NCBI GenBank assembly: GCA_050180895.1
Contig: JBFXDS010000011.1
Coordinates: 1-64,000 of the forward strand
Length of the DNA stretch: 64,000 bases
Direction: 5' to 3'
DNA from: JBGPEQ01 sp050180895
GTDB taxonomy: Bacteria; Pseudomonadota; Alphaproteobacteria; Dongiales; Dongiaceae
The notes beneath the pieces are model-generated. The model was not told where the DNA came from. It saw only the letters and a list, made by a program, of their open reading frames with translations, and made no database searches. Position 1 is the first letter of the stretch, and every line of letters starts with the position of its first letter. Below are positions 43,313 through 51,622 of the stretch, one piece after another. A program made the position numbers and the translations under genes.

Positions 43313-44461
43313 TCAAACCAACCGAACGATCTCGCCCGAGGGCAGACGCCCGTGCTTCTGGTAGAGGGACAGCGCCTTCAGGGTCGGCTCGTCGCTGGCC
43401 ACGAACAGGATCGCCGGATCGCGCTCGGAGTCGTTGACATGCTCGCACCAGGCGCCGCCGGGAACCGCAAAGGTGTCGAACGGCTCCCAATCCAGGCGCT
43501 TGCCGTCGACGATGCTGTATCCGCTGCCCTGGAAGGGGGCGCAGAGCAGGCTGGCATTCTGCTTCAGCGCCCGCGTCCGCTCGCCGGGCCGCAGCATCTG
43601 CGCGAAGAAGGTGATGGTCTTGAACACGGGCCGGCCGTTCGTGGGGTCGACATACTCGACCAGCAGCGCCTCGTAGGGATCGCCGTCCCAGTCCCGGAAT
43701 TTCTCCAGCAGTTCCCGCATCATCTCCCAGCGGTAGACATACATGGGCGAGGCGTTGCCGATGCCGCGGTCGTGCGAGACGAAGCGCGGCATCAACCCGC
43801 CGTGACCATAGACCCGTTGCGAGTAGTCCGGCGGAAAGCGCTCGGACTGGACCGCCTTGCGAATGCGCTCGCCCTTCTCGACCTCCGTATAGTCGTGCTC
43901 GAAGTAGGTGGCATTGAGCGTCTCGACCAGCGGCAGATCGAGCACGCTCAGATTGATCGCGGGCTCATCGCCCTGATTGCCGTGGTTGTGCCAGGTATCG
44001 TGGGGCGTCAGCACCATGTCGCCCGGGCCGAAGCTGATGTTCTCGCCCTCCACGCCGGTGAAGTTCAGCTTGCCGGTGAGGCCGAAGCGGATGGCGTTCG
44101 GCGAATGGCGGTGCGGCGGCATGATCTCGCGCGGGTCGTTGAGCCTATAGGCCGTGTACATCGTGCTGACCGACGCCCGGCGCGGCGCCAGACCGGGATT
44201 GACCAGGATCAGCGAGCGCCGCTCCGAGGATTCCGTCGTGATCAGCTCGGCTGAGCGGTAGAGCAGCGGCTCAATGTCGCGCTTGTATTTCCAGATGAAG
44301 GGGATTGCCTTGCTCTTGTCCCTCACCTGCCGATCTTCGTCGTGATACGCGTCGGTGTTGACCGCCCAGAACGGCGCCATGTTCGCGTCGAACACGTCGG
44401 CGTGCAGTTGGTCGAGTGCGGCCTTGAGGTTGTGGTCCGCCGGCTGCTTGGCTCGCGTCAT
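43313..44461 (-). CDS. Bicupin ring-cleavage dioxygenase of the gentisate/salicylate dioxygenase family
   Basis: 382 aa from ATG 44461 (MTRAKQPADHN). The N-terminal cupin holds the Fe(II) ligands in PPHRHSPNAIRFGLTG and TPHDTWHNHGN. A second cupin lies at about residues 270-370. This arrangement matches gentisate 1,2-dioxygenase, salicylate 1,2-dioxygenase and 1-hydroxy-2-naphthoate dioxygenase, enzymes that break the bond between a hydroxyl-bearing and a carboxyl-bearing ring carbon. It is the first gene of the ten-gene minus-strand operon that also encodes 4-pyridoxolactonase, so its substrate may be a hydroxypyridine carboxylate. Confidence 0.82.
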   Translation of the reverse strand: MTRAKQPADHNLKAALDQLHADVFDANMAPFWAVNTDAYHDEDRQVRDKSKAIPFIWKYKRDIEPLLYRSAELITTESSERRSLILVNPGLAPRRASVSTMYTAYRLNDPREIMPPHRHSPNAIRFGLTGKLNFTGVEGENISFGPGDMVLTPHDTWHNHGNQGDEPAINLSVLDLPLVETLNATYFEHDYTEVEKGERIRKAVQSERFPPDYSQRVYGHGGLMPRFVSHDRGIGNASPMYVYRWEMMRELLEKFRDWDGDPYEALLVEYVDPTNGRPVFKTITFFAQMLRPGERTRALKQNASLLCAPFQGSGYSIVDGKRLDWEPFDTFAVPGGAWCEHVNDSERDPAILFVASDEPTLKALSLYQKHGRLPSGEIVRLV

Positions 44462-44534
44462 TCTCGTTGCCTCGCTCCCGCTCGCCCTGTTCCGCCGGGC
44501 TTTTTTAATGATCGAGACAGTAACCAATACCGAA

Positions 44535-44697
44535 ACCAATGGTCAAGATAGTATCTCCATGGTCCGGATTTGCTGGCATCTGCGTGGAGACGAACTTCCC
44601 TCCGCGACTATCCCAATGCAACAAATCCGGCCTCCCTGGCGTGCATTGCCTCTTGCCGGACACGGGACCATTATGATACCAATCTGGTGATAGCACC
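44535..44697. promoter_or_regulatory. Divergent control region with dyads, candidate GntR operator sites
   Basis: Between the cupin operon and the gntR gene are ACCA-A-TGGT (44535-44543), ACCA-ATC-TGGT (44678-44688) and the overlapping GGTG-ATAG-CACC (44686-44697). The last two end 13 nt before the gntR start, where an autoregulatory site would lie. No experimental consensus for this regulator is known to me. Confidence 0.4.
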
Positions 44698-44709
44698 GGA
44701 TGAGCGGCC

Positions 44710-45417
44710 ATGGAACGCTATGAAGATACGCTGGTGAAGCTGCGTCGGCTCCTCGCCGACGGTACCGCGGCCAGCGGCGAGCGCCTGCCGCCGGAGCGCA
44801 CGCTGGCGAATGAACTCCAGGTCGGTCGACGGTCTCTGCGCCGCGCGCTGAGCGTCCTCGAAGAGGAGGGCCAGATCTCCCGGCATCAGGGCCGCGGCAC
44901 CTTCGTCAATCCGGGACCGGGGATGCCGACCCTGCGGATCGATCGCATCCTCGAGCACACCAACCCGCTCGAGGTGATCGAAGTGCGCCTGTCGCTCGAG
45001 CCGATGATGGCGCGGCTGGCGGCACTGCGCGCCTCGCGTTGCGACATCGAACGGCTGGCCCGATTGGCGGACGAAACCGCCACGGCCCCGGCGCCGGCCG
45101 AATACGAGGCTGCCGATGCGGCCTTTCACCGGCGCGTCGCCGAGGCTTCCCGCAATGCCCTGTTCCTGTCGCTCTACGACACGCTGAGCATCAGCCGGAA
45201 GGATGCCGCCTGGCGGCGGCTGGGCGAGAACGCGCATTGCTACAAGCGCCAGACCCTCTATGCCAATTTCCACCGCGGGATCGCCGACGCGATCGCGGTC
45301 CGCGACGGCGCCAGGGCCGAGAAGCTCATGCATGAGCATCTGAGCGACGTGCAGCAGCACATCTACCGCCATGTCTTTCCGATGAAGGCCGCGGCGGAGT
45401 CGGAGGCCGCCAATTGA
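44710..45417 (+). CDS. GntR-family regulator, FadR/FCD subfamily
   Basis: 235 aa. The winged helix is GERLPPERTLANELQVGRRS followed by LRRALSVLEEEGQISRHQGRGTFV. The helical FCD domain begins NPLEVIEVRLSLEPMMARLAA and includes the metal/acid-binding AAFHRRVAEAS region. It probably binds a carboxylic-acid intermediate of the pathway and controls the divergent operon and the following GMC gene, whose start is 21 nt downstream. Confidence 0.88.
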   Translation: MERYEDTLVKLRRLLADGTAASGERLPPERTLANELQVGRRSLRRALSVLEEEGQISRHQGRGTFVNPGPGMPTLRIDRILEHTNPLEVIEVRLSLEPMMARLAALRASRCDIERLARLADETATAPAPAEYEAADAAFHRRVAEASRNALFLSLYDTLSISRKDAAWRRLGENAHCYKRQTLYANFHRGIADAIAVRDGARAEKLMHEHLSDVQQHIYRHVFPMKAAAESEAAN

Positions 45418-45438
45418 TGCCGATTGCGGCGCCTCCTC

Positions 45439-47058
45439 ATGCCGGCGGATAGGGTCTACGACTACGTCATCGTTGGCGCGGGATCGGCGGGCTGCACCCT
45501 GGCGAACCGCCTCTCGGCAGAACCGGAGGCGCGCGTCCTCGTCCTCGAGGCCGGCGGATGGGACCGCGATCCCTGGATTCACATCCCGCTCGGCTGGGGC
45601 AAGATTCTCCAGGGGCGCCTGCATGACTGGATGTATTTCTGCGAGCCGGAGGAGAATGTCGGCGGACGGAGCGTCGAGTGCGCGCGCGGCAAGGTCGTCG
45701 GCGGCTCGTCCTCGACCAACGCCATGGCCTATGTCCGCGGCAACCGGGGCGACTACGACCGCTGGGCGGCCAGCGGCCTGGACGACTGGTCCTATGCCAA
45801 GGTCCTGCCCTACTTCCGCAAGCAGGAGAGCTGGGAAGGCGGCGCCAGCGAGTATCGCGGCGGGGACGGCCCCCTATCCGTCCAGACCTGTCGCTACCGC
45901 GACCGGCTCGTCGATGCCTTCGGCGAAGCCGGCGTGGCCGCAGGCTTCGGCTGGACCGACGACTACAACGGGGCCCAGCAGGAGGGGTTCGGCCGGCTGC
46001 AGATGACCATCCGCGACGGCCGCCGCTGCAGCGGCGCCACGGCCTATCTCCGGCCAGCGCTCAGGCGTCGGAACCTGCGCATCGAGACGCGGGCGCTGGC
46101 GACGCGGGTCGTGATCGAGGGATCGCGCGCGGTCGGGATCGAATATGCCCGCGACGGCGGCCGCTTCATCGCCCGCGCGGAGCGCGAGGTGATCCTGGCG
46201 GGCGGCGTCATCAATTCGCCCCAGCTGCTGTTGCTGTCGGGGATCGGTGACCCGGCCGAACTGCGGACGTTCGGGCTGCCGGTGAAGGTCGCTCTGCCGG
46301 GCGTCGGCCGCAATCTGCAGGACCACGTCTCGGTGATCCTCATGTATCGACGCAAGGAACCCGGCCCGTTCCACCGGATGATGCGGGCGGACCGCATCGC
46401 CCGCGAGCTGGCCAGGGCCTATCTCTTCGGCACCGGCTTCGCCGCCGACGTTCCCGGGGGGATCACCGCCTTCCTCAGGAGCGGCACGGGGACGCTGCCT
46501 GATCTCCAGTTCCTGTTCACGGCGGCGCCGCTCGGTGCCTGGCCCTACTTTGCCCCCTTCAAGGCGCCATTCACCGACGGCTTCGCCTGCCGCATTGTCA
46601 TGCTCCATCCGGAGAGCCGCGGCCATGTGAGCCTGCGCTCCGGCAATCCCGACGATGCGCCGCGCATTCATCAGAAGTTCCTCTCGGCGGATGCCGATTG
46701 GCTGGCGCTGCGGGCGGGCGTGCGCATGGCGCGGGACGTCATCGCGCAGCCAATGGTGCAATCTTTCGTCGACAGGGAGATCGCTCCGGGATCGGGCAAG
46801 GGAACGGACGCGGAGATCGATGCGCATATCCGCGCCACCTCGATCACCGTGCACCATCCGGCCGGCACTTGCCGCATGGGCCCGGAATCCGACGATCTGG
46901 GAGTGGTCGATCCGGCGCTGCGCGTCCGCGGCGTCGAGGCGCTGCGCGTGGTCGATGCCTCGGTCATGCCCGACCTCGTCAGCGGCAACATCAATGCCGC
47001 GGTGGTGATGATCGCGGAGAGGGCCGCAGATCTGATCCGGGCGCGCGGATCGGCCTGA
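45439..47058 (+). CDS. GMC flavoprotein dehydrogenase, possible 4-pyridoxate dehydrogenase
   Basis: 539 aa from ATG 45439 (TTG 45424 is an alternative). FAD motif YDYVIVGAGSAGCTLANRLS; GMC signature ARGKVVGGSSSTNAMAYVRG; catalytic HHPAGTCRMGPESDD. The phrases LHDWMYFCEPEENVGG and RGDYDRWAASGLDDWSYAKV, as I recall, also occur in the membrane-associated 4-pyridoxic acid dehydrogenase of M. loti. That enzyme makes FHMPC, the substrate of the dehydrogenase encoded at 40170. A generic choline-dehydrogenase-like role remains possible. Confidence 0.7.
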   Translation: MPADRVYDYVIVGAGSAGCTLANRLSAEPEARVLVLEAGGWDRDPWIHIPLGWGKILQGRLHDWMYFCEPEENVGGRSVECARGKVVGGSSSTNAMAYVRGNRGDYDRWAASGLDDWSYAKVLPYFRKQESWEGGASEYRGGDGPLSVQTCRYRDRLVDAFGEAGVAAGFGWTDDYNGAQQEGFGRLQMTIRDGRRCSGATAYLRPALRRRNLRIETRALATRVVIEGSRAVGIEYARDGGRFIARAEREVILAGGVINSPQLLLLSGIGDPAELRTFGLPVKVALPGVGRNLQDHVSVILMYRRKEPGPFHRMMRADRIARELARAYLFGTGFAADVPGGITAFLRSGTGTLPDLQFLFTAAPLGAWPYFAPFKAPFTDGFACRIVMLHPESRGHVSLRSGNPDDAPRIHQKFLSADADWLALRAGVRMARDVIAQPMVQSFVDREIAPGSGKGTDAEIDAHIRATSITVHHPAGTCRMGPESDDLGVVDPALRVRGVEALRVVDASVMPDLVSGNINAAVVMIAERAADLIRARGSA

Positions 47059-47269
47059 TCGGAGTGCAACTGAGAGATCGGCCTGCTCCCCCAACGGCGG
47101 AAGCGGCCGTGGAACAAGAGCGCGCACGCGCGGATTCGGCGCTCGATCTCGATGTTCTTTGGAACTACCTCAAACTGCTCGACTCCGAAGCGTGGAATCG
47201 GTCCGCAAGATGCTAGAGTCGGAGTGTGTGGCTACCGTTGCCGCTCAACTGTGAAAGGGAGACAAACCG

Positions 47270-47530
47270 ATGAAATCGATCTCAGTCGCCACTGCCCTCC
47301 TGGCACTTGCAGTAGCGACGCCGGCCACCGCGGAAGAAAAGCCACCAGTAGGTACATGGCAGATCGTCCACGCGGGTACTGCAGGCACGAGCAGCGCGAG
47401 TATGGCGTGGATCATAAACACGTCGACCGGCGCTGCCAGGGCGTGCTTCATTGCAAGCCCCGAAGCGGGCGGAATCTTCTGCACCGATTGGGTGAATGTC
47501 GCCACGATGACAGCAGGCGTGCAGCAGTAG
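47270..47530 (+). CDS. Small secreted protein of unknown function
   Basis: 86 aa with GAAAGGGAG upstream of the ATG. The first 21 residues form a clean signal peptide (ISVATALLALAVATPATA). The mature 65 residues contain two Cys (AACF- and IFCTD-type contexts) that could pair. Family not recognised. Base composition here is lower in GC than the B6 locus. Confidence 0.6.
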   Translation: MKSISVATALLALAVATPATAEEKPPVGTWQIVHAGTAGTSSASMAWIINTSTGAARACFIASPEAGGIFCTDWVNVATMTAGVQQ

Positions 47531-47614
47531 ACGGCGGGGAGTCGCACCCCCCTAGTTCCCATGCTTCTTGTGTGGGACACGGCACCAGAAGGGCAAATGA
47601 CACGCGAGCGGGAT

Positions 47615-48439
47615 CTAGAAGGTCTCGGGGACCATCTTGAACGGATAGTCCAGCTCCTTGTAACCGCGCCGCTTTTGTCTTTTCGGCAACTTCACCTTCG
47701 GGCGAGGCACCGGTTCGTAGGGAATTTTACTGAGGAGATGAGTGATGATGTTCAAGCGGGCGCGCTTCTTATCGTCGGAGCGAGCGACGAACCACGGCGC
47801 CCAGGCAGTATCTGTAGCCTGGAACATGTCGTCCCGCGCTTGGGAATAGTCGTACCAGCGGCTGTAGGACTTGAGGTCCATCGGCGACAACTTCCAGATC
47901 TTGCGGCCGTCATCGATGCGTGCCTTCAAACGCCGCGTCTGCTCCTCCGGACTTACCTCCAACCAGTACTTCAGGAGGGTAACCCCGGATTCGACAATCG
48001 CCTTCTCGACGAGAGGAGCGACCTTCAGGAACCCCAAAACCTGTTCTTCGGTGCAAAAGCCCATGACGCGCTCGACGCCGGCGCGGTTGTACCAGCTGCG
48101 ATCGAAAATCACGATCTCGCCCGCTGACGGAAGATGAGGAAGGTAGCGCTGGATATACATCTGGGATTTCTCACGCTCCGTCGGCGCGGGCAAGGCCAAC
48201 ACGCGAAAGACCCGGGGGCTGACCCTCTCCGTGATCGCCTTGATCGTTCCTCCCTTGCCGGCGCCGTCTCGTCCCTCGAAGACAATGCAGACCTTCGCGC
48301 CCGTGCTTTTGACCCATTCCTGCAGCCTGACCAACTCGATATGCAGCCGCGCAAGCTTGCGCTGGTAGTCCTTCCCCTTCAGCTTTTCCGGGGCAGCCGA
48401 GGTTTTGTGCTGTTTCCCTGCGTTTTGTTTTTTGGCCAT
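47615..48439 (-). CDS. ppk2: Polyphosphate kinase 2
   Basis: 274 aa from ATG 48439 (MAKKQNAG). Walker A FEGRDGAGKGGTIKAI and Walker B IFDRSWYNRAGVERVMGF are diagnostic of PPK2; the lid region is RYLPHLPSAG. The enzyme transfers phosphate between polyphosphate and GDP/ADP (class I). The C-terminal tail is basic. It is a single gene convergent with the small secreted protein. Confidence 0.92.
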   Translation of the reverse strand: MAKKQNAGKQHKTSAAPEKLKGKDYQRKLARLHIELVRLQEWVKSTGAKVCIVFEGRDGAGKGGTIKAITERVSPRVFRVLALPAPTEREKSQMYIQRYLPHLPSAGEIVIFDRSWYNRAGVERVMGFCTEEQVLGFLKVAPLVEKAIVESGVTLLKYWLEVSPEEQTRRLKARIDDGRKIWKLSPMDLKSYSRWYDYSQARDDMFQATDTAWAPWFVARSDDKKRARLNIITHLLSKIPYEPVPRPKVKLPKRQKRRGYKELDYPFKMVPETF

Positions 48440-48556
48440 CGCTTCGCTCTCTGACTGCGCCTTAGGCGCCAGACCGCTGGAGTGCCGCCGGAGGCATCGA
48501 TGGAAGCAGAGTTGCGGCACACAGCGATGTCCTCCCGACCGCTTTGCGGTGGTTTC

Positions 48557-48823
48557 TTAGATCGAACGGCATTTTTCAAGAGCCTCCAAAACTTCCTTGC
48601 GTAGCTCCGCTACAAGCTGTCGATATTCGGCGACTTTCATAGGATCCCGCCCAGGTTGAAATGACTCCAATCTGATCAAGGCGCTGTGTGCCAGCATGAG
48701 ATCCTCGCAAATGCCGCGAAAGGCGGCGCTTTCGGAGTATCTCCGGGCCACGAGTGCTGCATCGTCGGGGAAGAACTCCAGCAATTGCTTGATGTCAGAC
48801 GGCGGGTATCCAGCATCGCTCAT
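48557..48823 (-). CDS. Small hypothetical protein
   Basis: 88 aa from ATG 48823 (MSDAGYPPSDIKQLLEFF). Predicted mostly helical, with a C-terminal segment rich in Glu, Leu and Arg (QLVAELRKEVLEALEKC) that may form a coiled coil. No family recognised. It lies 117 nt upstream of ppk2 on the same strand. Confidence 0.5.
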   Translation of the reverse strand: MSDAGYPPSDIKQLLEFFPDDAALVARRYSESAAFRGICEDLMLAHSALIRLESFQPGRDPMKVAEYRQLVAELRKEVLEALEKCRSI

Positions 48824-49081
48824 ACGGGACAACTGAGGGAGATCCAGACCGGACACAAGTATGTAACTGTAAAACACCGTTGCAAGACTAAGGTCGCGGA
48901 TTGGGATTCGCCGGGCGACGGTTTCGTCGGCACTTCAACAGTCCCCAGCGATTGCCACACCATGAACGGAGTTTCAATCAATTGCGATGGACATTCCGTA
49001 TGGATTTGATAACGTTGAATGTTCGGCATAACGAACCATGAAAACAACGGCCTATCGGCACCGTCGCCCGGTGGCGGGGAG

Positions 49082-50872
49082 ATGATGGGAATTCGCGGGA
49101 ACGAGGTCTCGCCCGATGCGGTTCGGGTGGAACTGCAGCGGATCATTGCGAGCCCGGAATTCGACGCATCCGAGCGCAATCATCGGTTCCTCGAACATGT
49201 CGTCGAGGAAACGCTCTCAGGGCGCGCCGGACACATCAAGGCCTACAGCATCGCCACTTCGGTATTCGGACGGGAGTCGAGCTTCGATCCTCAAGCCGAC
49301 CCTATTATCCGGATCGAAGCCAGTCGGCTGCGGCGCTCGCTTGAGCGGTACTATCTGACAGCCGGAAAAGACGACCCTGTTCGCATAGATATCCCTAGGG
49401 GGACTTATGTCCCAACGTTCCAGGACCGAGCCGGCGACTCACCGATGCCGCGGGCCTATGTTCCGGATGCGATTAAGATCTCGGTGGCTGCGACAGAGAA
49501 GTCCACTGGGATCGATACCCGGCCACGATCGATCTGGACACGTCTCACGGCAGTTGCGCTCGGTCTTGCCGGAGTGCTGATCGTCGCATGGTTGGGAATC
49601 GCTTGGTCGGCAAAGTATCCGCCATTCGCGGTGTCGCATGAGACAATCGTCGCCACACGCGGACCTGCCATCTTCGTCGCACCCTTCGAGGACGATGGCA
49701 ACAATGCGGAAAGCTCTCCCATCGTGCGCGGCTTTACGCGAGAGGTGGTCATCGGCCTTACTCGCTTCAATGATCTGTTTGTCTTCGGGCCGGCGACCAG
49801 CGTTCGCTATGGTGCGGATTCGCAGGGATTGCCCAGCGAGTTGCCGGTCGACTTCGTTTTGAGCGGTGGCGTTACGGTTTCGGAGAACCGATTTCGCGTA
49901 GGAGTAACGCTCGCCGATGCCAGGACGGGCAGAAGTCTCTGGTCGGACGTGATCGAGCGCGACCTCACGGTCAACGACGTGTTTCAAGCTCGCGAGCTCA
50001 TTGCCAATCGGGTCGTGCAGGCGCTGGCACAGCCCTATGGTGTCATTTTCCATGAGCGGTCACGAGCGACCGAGGGAACACTGCCTCAATTCTTCACCTC
50101 CTACGAATGCATGCTGGAGTTCTACAAGTACTGGCGAACCCTTTCATTGCCGCTGCACGCAACCGTTCAGGAGTGTCTGGAAAAGGTGGTGCTTGAGGAT
50201 CCAAGCTACTCGGAAGCATACTCCGCGCTCGCAATGGTCTACGCCAACATCTACCGCTACGGGTTCAATAAGAAGGGAGTTACTTTCGATCCTGTGCCTA
50301 AGGCACTCGATCTCGCGCGTCATGCGATCGAACTCGCACCGACTTCGGTTCAGGGGTACAAAGCACTTCACCTCGTCTATTGGCTCATGAACGATGTCGA
50401 GCGAAGTTTCGACGCGGCCGAGCAAGGGCTTGCTTTGAATCCCAATGATTCCGAAATGATGGCCGACCTTGGCGGGCGTCTGTGTTTGGCCGGATACTGG
50501 GAAAGGGGATTCCCGCTAGTGCAGGAGGCTTTTGCCCGGAATCCGGGGCAACCCGGCCTATATCGCATCGTGACATTCCTTCGGTTCTACCTCGATGGCC
50601 AGTATGCAGAAGCGCTTGCGGAAGCGGAGAAAGCGGATATTCCGAGCGTCATCCACCAGCACGTGATTCTGGCTATGGCTCATGCTCAACTTGGACGAAT
50701 GAAGGAGGCCGACGCCGACATCAGGGAGATCCTCAAGATCGACCCGGACTATGGCAGCAACGTCGTCGCGGATCTGAAGAAGCACAACGTGCATCCCGAT
50801 ATGATAAAGGCAGTTGTCGAAGGCCTCCGCAAGGCTGGCCTGAACGTGGCGGGCGCTGCTCGATCTTCCTAG
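49082..50872 (+). CDS. Membrane-anchored TPR protein with N-terminal regulator-like domain
   Basis: 596 aa from ATG 49082; ATG 49019 would add 21 residues but has no ribosome site. Residues about 10-105 form a domain (HRFLEHVVEETLSGRAGHIK, then YSIATSVFGRESSFDPQADP and RRSLERYY) seen at the N-terminus of many adenylate-cyclase-like TPR proteins. A membrane helix (VALGLAGVLIVAWLGIAW) follows, then a TolB/FlgO-like segment (AIFVAPFEDDG; DFVLSGGV) and TPR repeats from about residue 345 to 560. There is no cyclase catalytic domain. Probably a signalling or assembly protein with a periplasmic TPR part. Confidence 0.7.
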   Translation: MMGIRGNEVSPDAVRVELQRIIASPEFDASERNHRFLEHVVEETLSGRAGHIKAYSIATSVFGRESSFDPQADPIIRIEASRLRRSLERYYLTAGKDDPVRIDIPRGTYVPTFQDRAGDSPMPRAYVPDAIKISVAATEKSTGIDTRPRSIWTRLTAVALGLAGVLIVAWLGIAWSAKYPPFAVSHETIVATRGPAIFVAPFEDDGNNAESSPIVRGFTREVVIGLTRFNDLFVFGPATSVRYGADSQGLPSELPVDFVLSGGVTVSENRFRVGVTLADARTGRSLWSDVIERDLTVNDVFQARELIANRVVQALAQPYGVIFHERSRATEGTLPQFFTSYECMLEFYKYWRTLSLPLHATVQECLEKVVLEDPSYSEAYSALAMVYANIYRYGFNKKGVTFDPVPKALDLARHAIELAPTSVQGYKALHLVYWLMNDVERSFDAAEQGLALNPNDSEMMADLGGRLCLAGYWERGFPLVQEAFARNPGQPGLYRIVTFLRFYLDGQYAEALAEAEKADIPSVIHQHVILAMAHAQLGRMKEADADIREILKIDPDYGSNVVADLKKHNVHPDMIKAVVEGLRKAGLNVAGAARSS

Positions 50873-51193
50873 GATGTTTAGTGCTCTAAAGGGCTCACCC
50901 GATCCGCAGGTAGGTTGCTGTGAGTGCCGCGACATCGCGCGCGCAAAGCAATGTGTTGGACCGCGGCTATGTAAACTACCCGTAACTAACGGTCGCGTAC
51001 TTCACCGGGTGGTCACCGCGGGGATCATCAGAAAGCTGGTTCGGTAAGACAATCGACCGTCAGGTGAGCGAATGGATCTCGGGAACGACGGAACGGGGTC
51101 TCTCCCGTTCGTTGGCGTCGTCTCGGCGTTCAAGGAGGACTGCCGCCTAGCCAGCAAGGTTTAACGCACAGGTGAACTTTAGTGAGGTGAGTG
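50873..51193. other. Intergenic stretch without a gene
   Basis: These 321 nt contain no credible reading frame. The only structure seen is a small hairpin at 51091-51110 (GAACGGG, loop GTCTCT, CCCGTTC), with no T-run behind it. Confidence 0.6.
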
Positions 51194-51622
51194 ATGACCG
51201 ACCTAATGCGACCCGACGATCTCAAGAAGATCAGCAATGATATCGAACTGGCGAAGGCTCAGGAGCACCTGGCGCTCAAGAGGAAGCAGGATGAAGAACA
51301 TCAGGCCCTGCGCGATGCCTTCTTGGAGCGGGAGATCCATCCGGAGGTCCGCGAGCGCGTCAACGCCGCGATCCGCCGCGCAGCCGAACAGGGCAATCGA
51401 GAGCTTCGGGTGATCACCTTTCCGGCCAGCTACTGCAACGACGGTGGCCGGCGGATCAACAACAACGATTCGGACTGGCCGAGCTCGCTCGAGGGCTTCG
51501 CGAAGAAAGCCTACGAGTACTTCGACAAGGAAATGCGGCCCCTAGGCTACAAACTCCGTATCGAGATCCTGGATTATCCCGGCGGCATGCCCGGCAATGT
51601 CGGCATGTTCCTCAAGTGGTAG
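51194..51622 (+). CDS. Hypothetical protein with coiled-coil N-terminus
   Basis: 142 aa from ATG 51194 with GTGAGGTGAG upstream. Residues 5-70 are charged and helical (ELAKAQEHLALKRKQDEEHQ, then REIHPEVRERVNAAI), followed by a compact alpha/beta part with CNDGGRRINNNDSDWPSSLE and YPGGMPGNVGMFLKW. No transmembrane or signal segment. Family not recognised. Confidence 0.6.
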   Translation: MTDLMRPDDLKKISNDIELAKAQEHLALKRKQDEEHQALRDAFLEREIHPEVRERVNAAIRRAAEQGNRELRVITFPASYCNDGGRRINNNDSDWPSSLEGFAKKAYEYFDKEMRPLGYKLRIEILDYPGGMPGNVGMFLKW

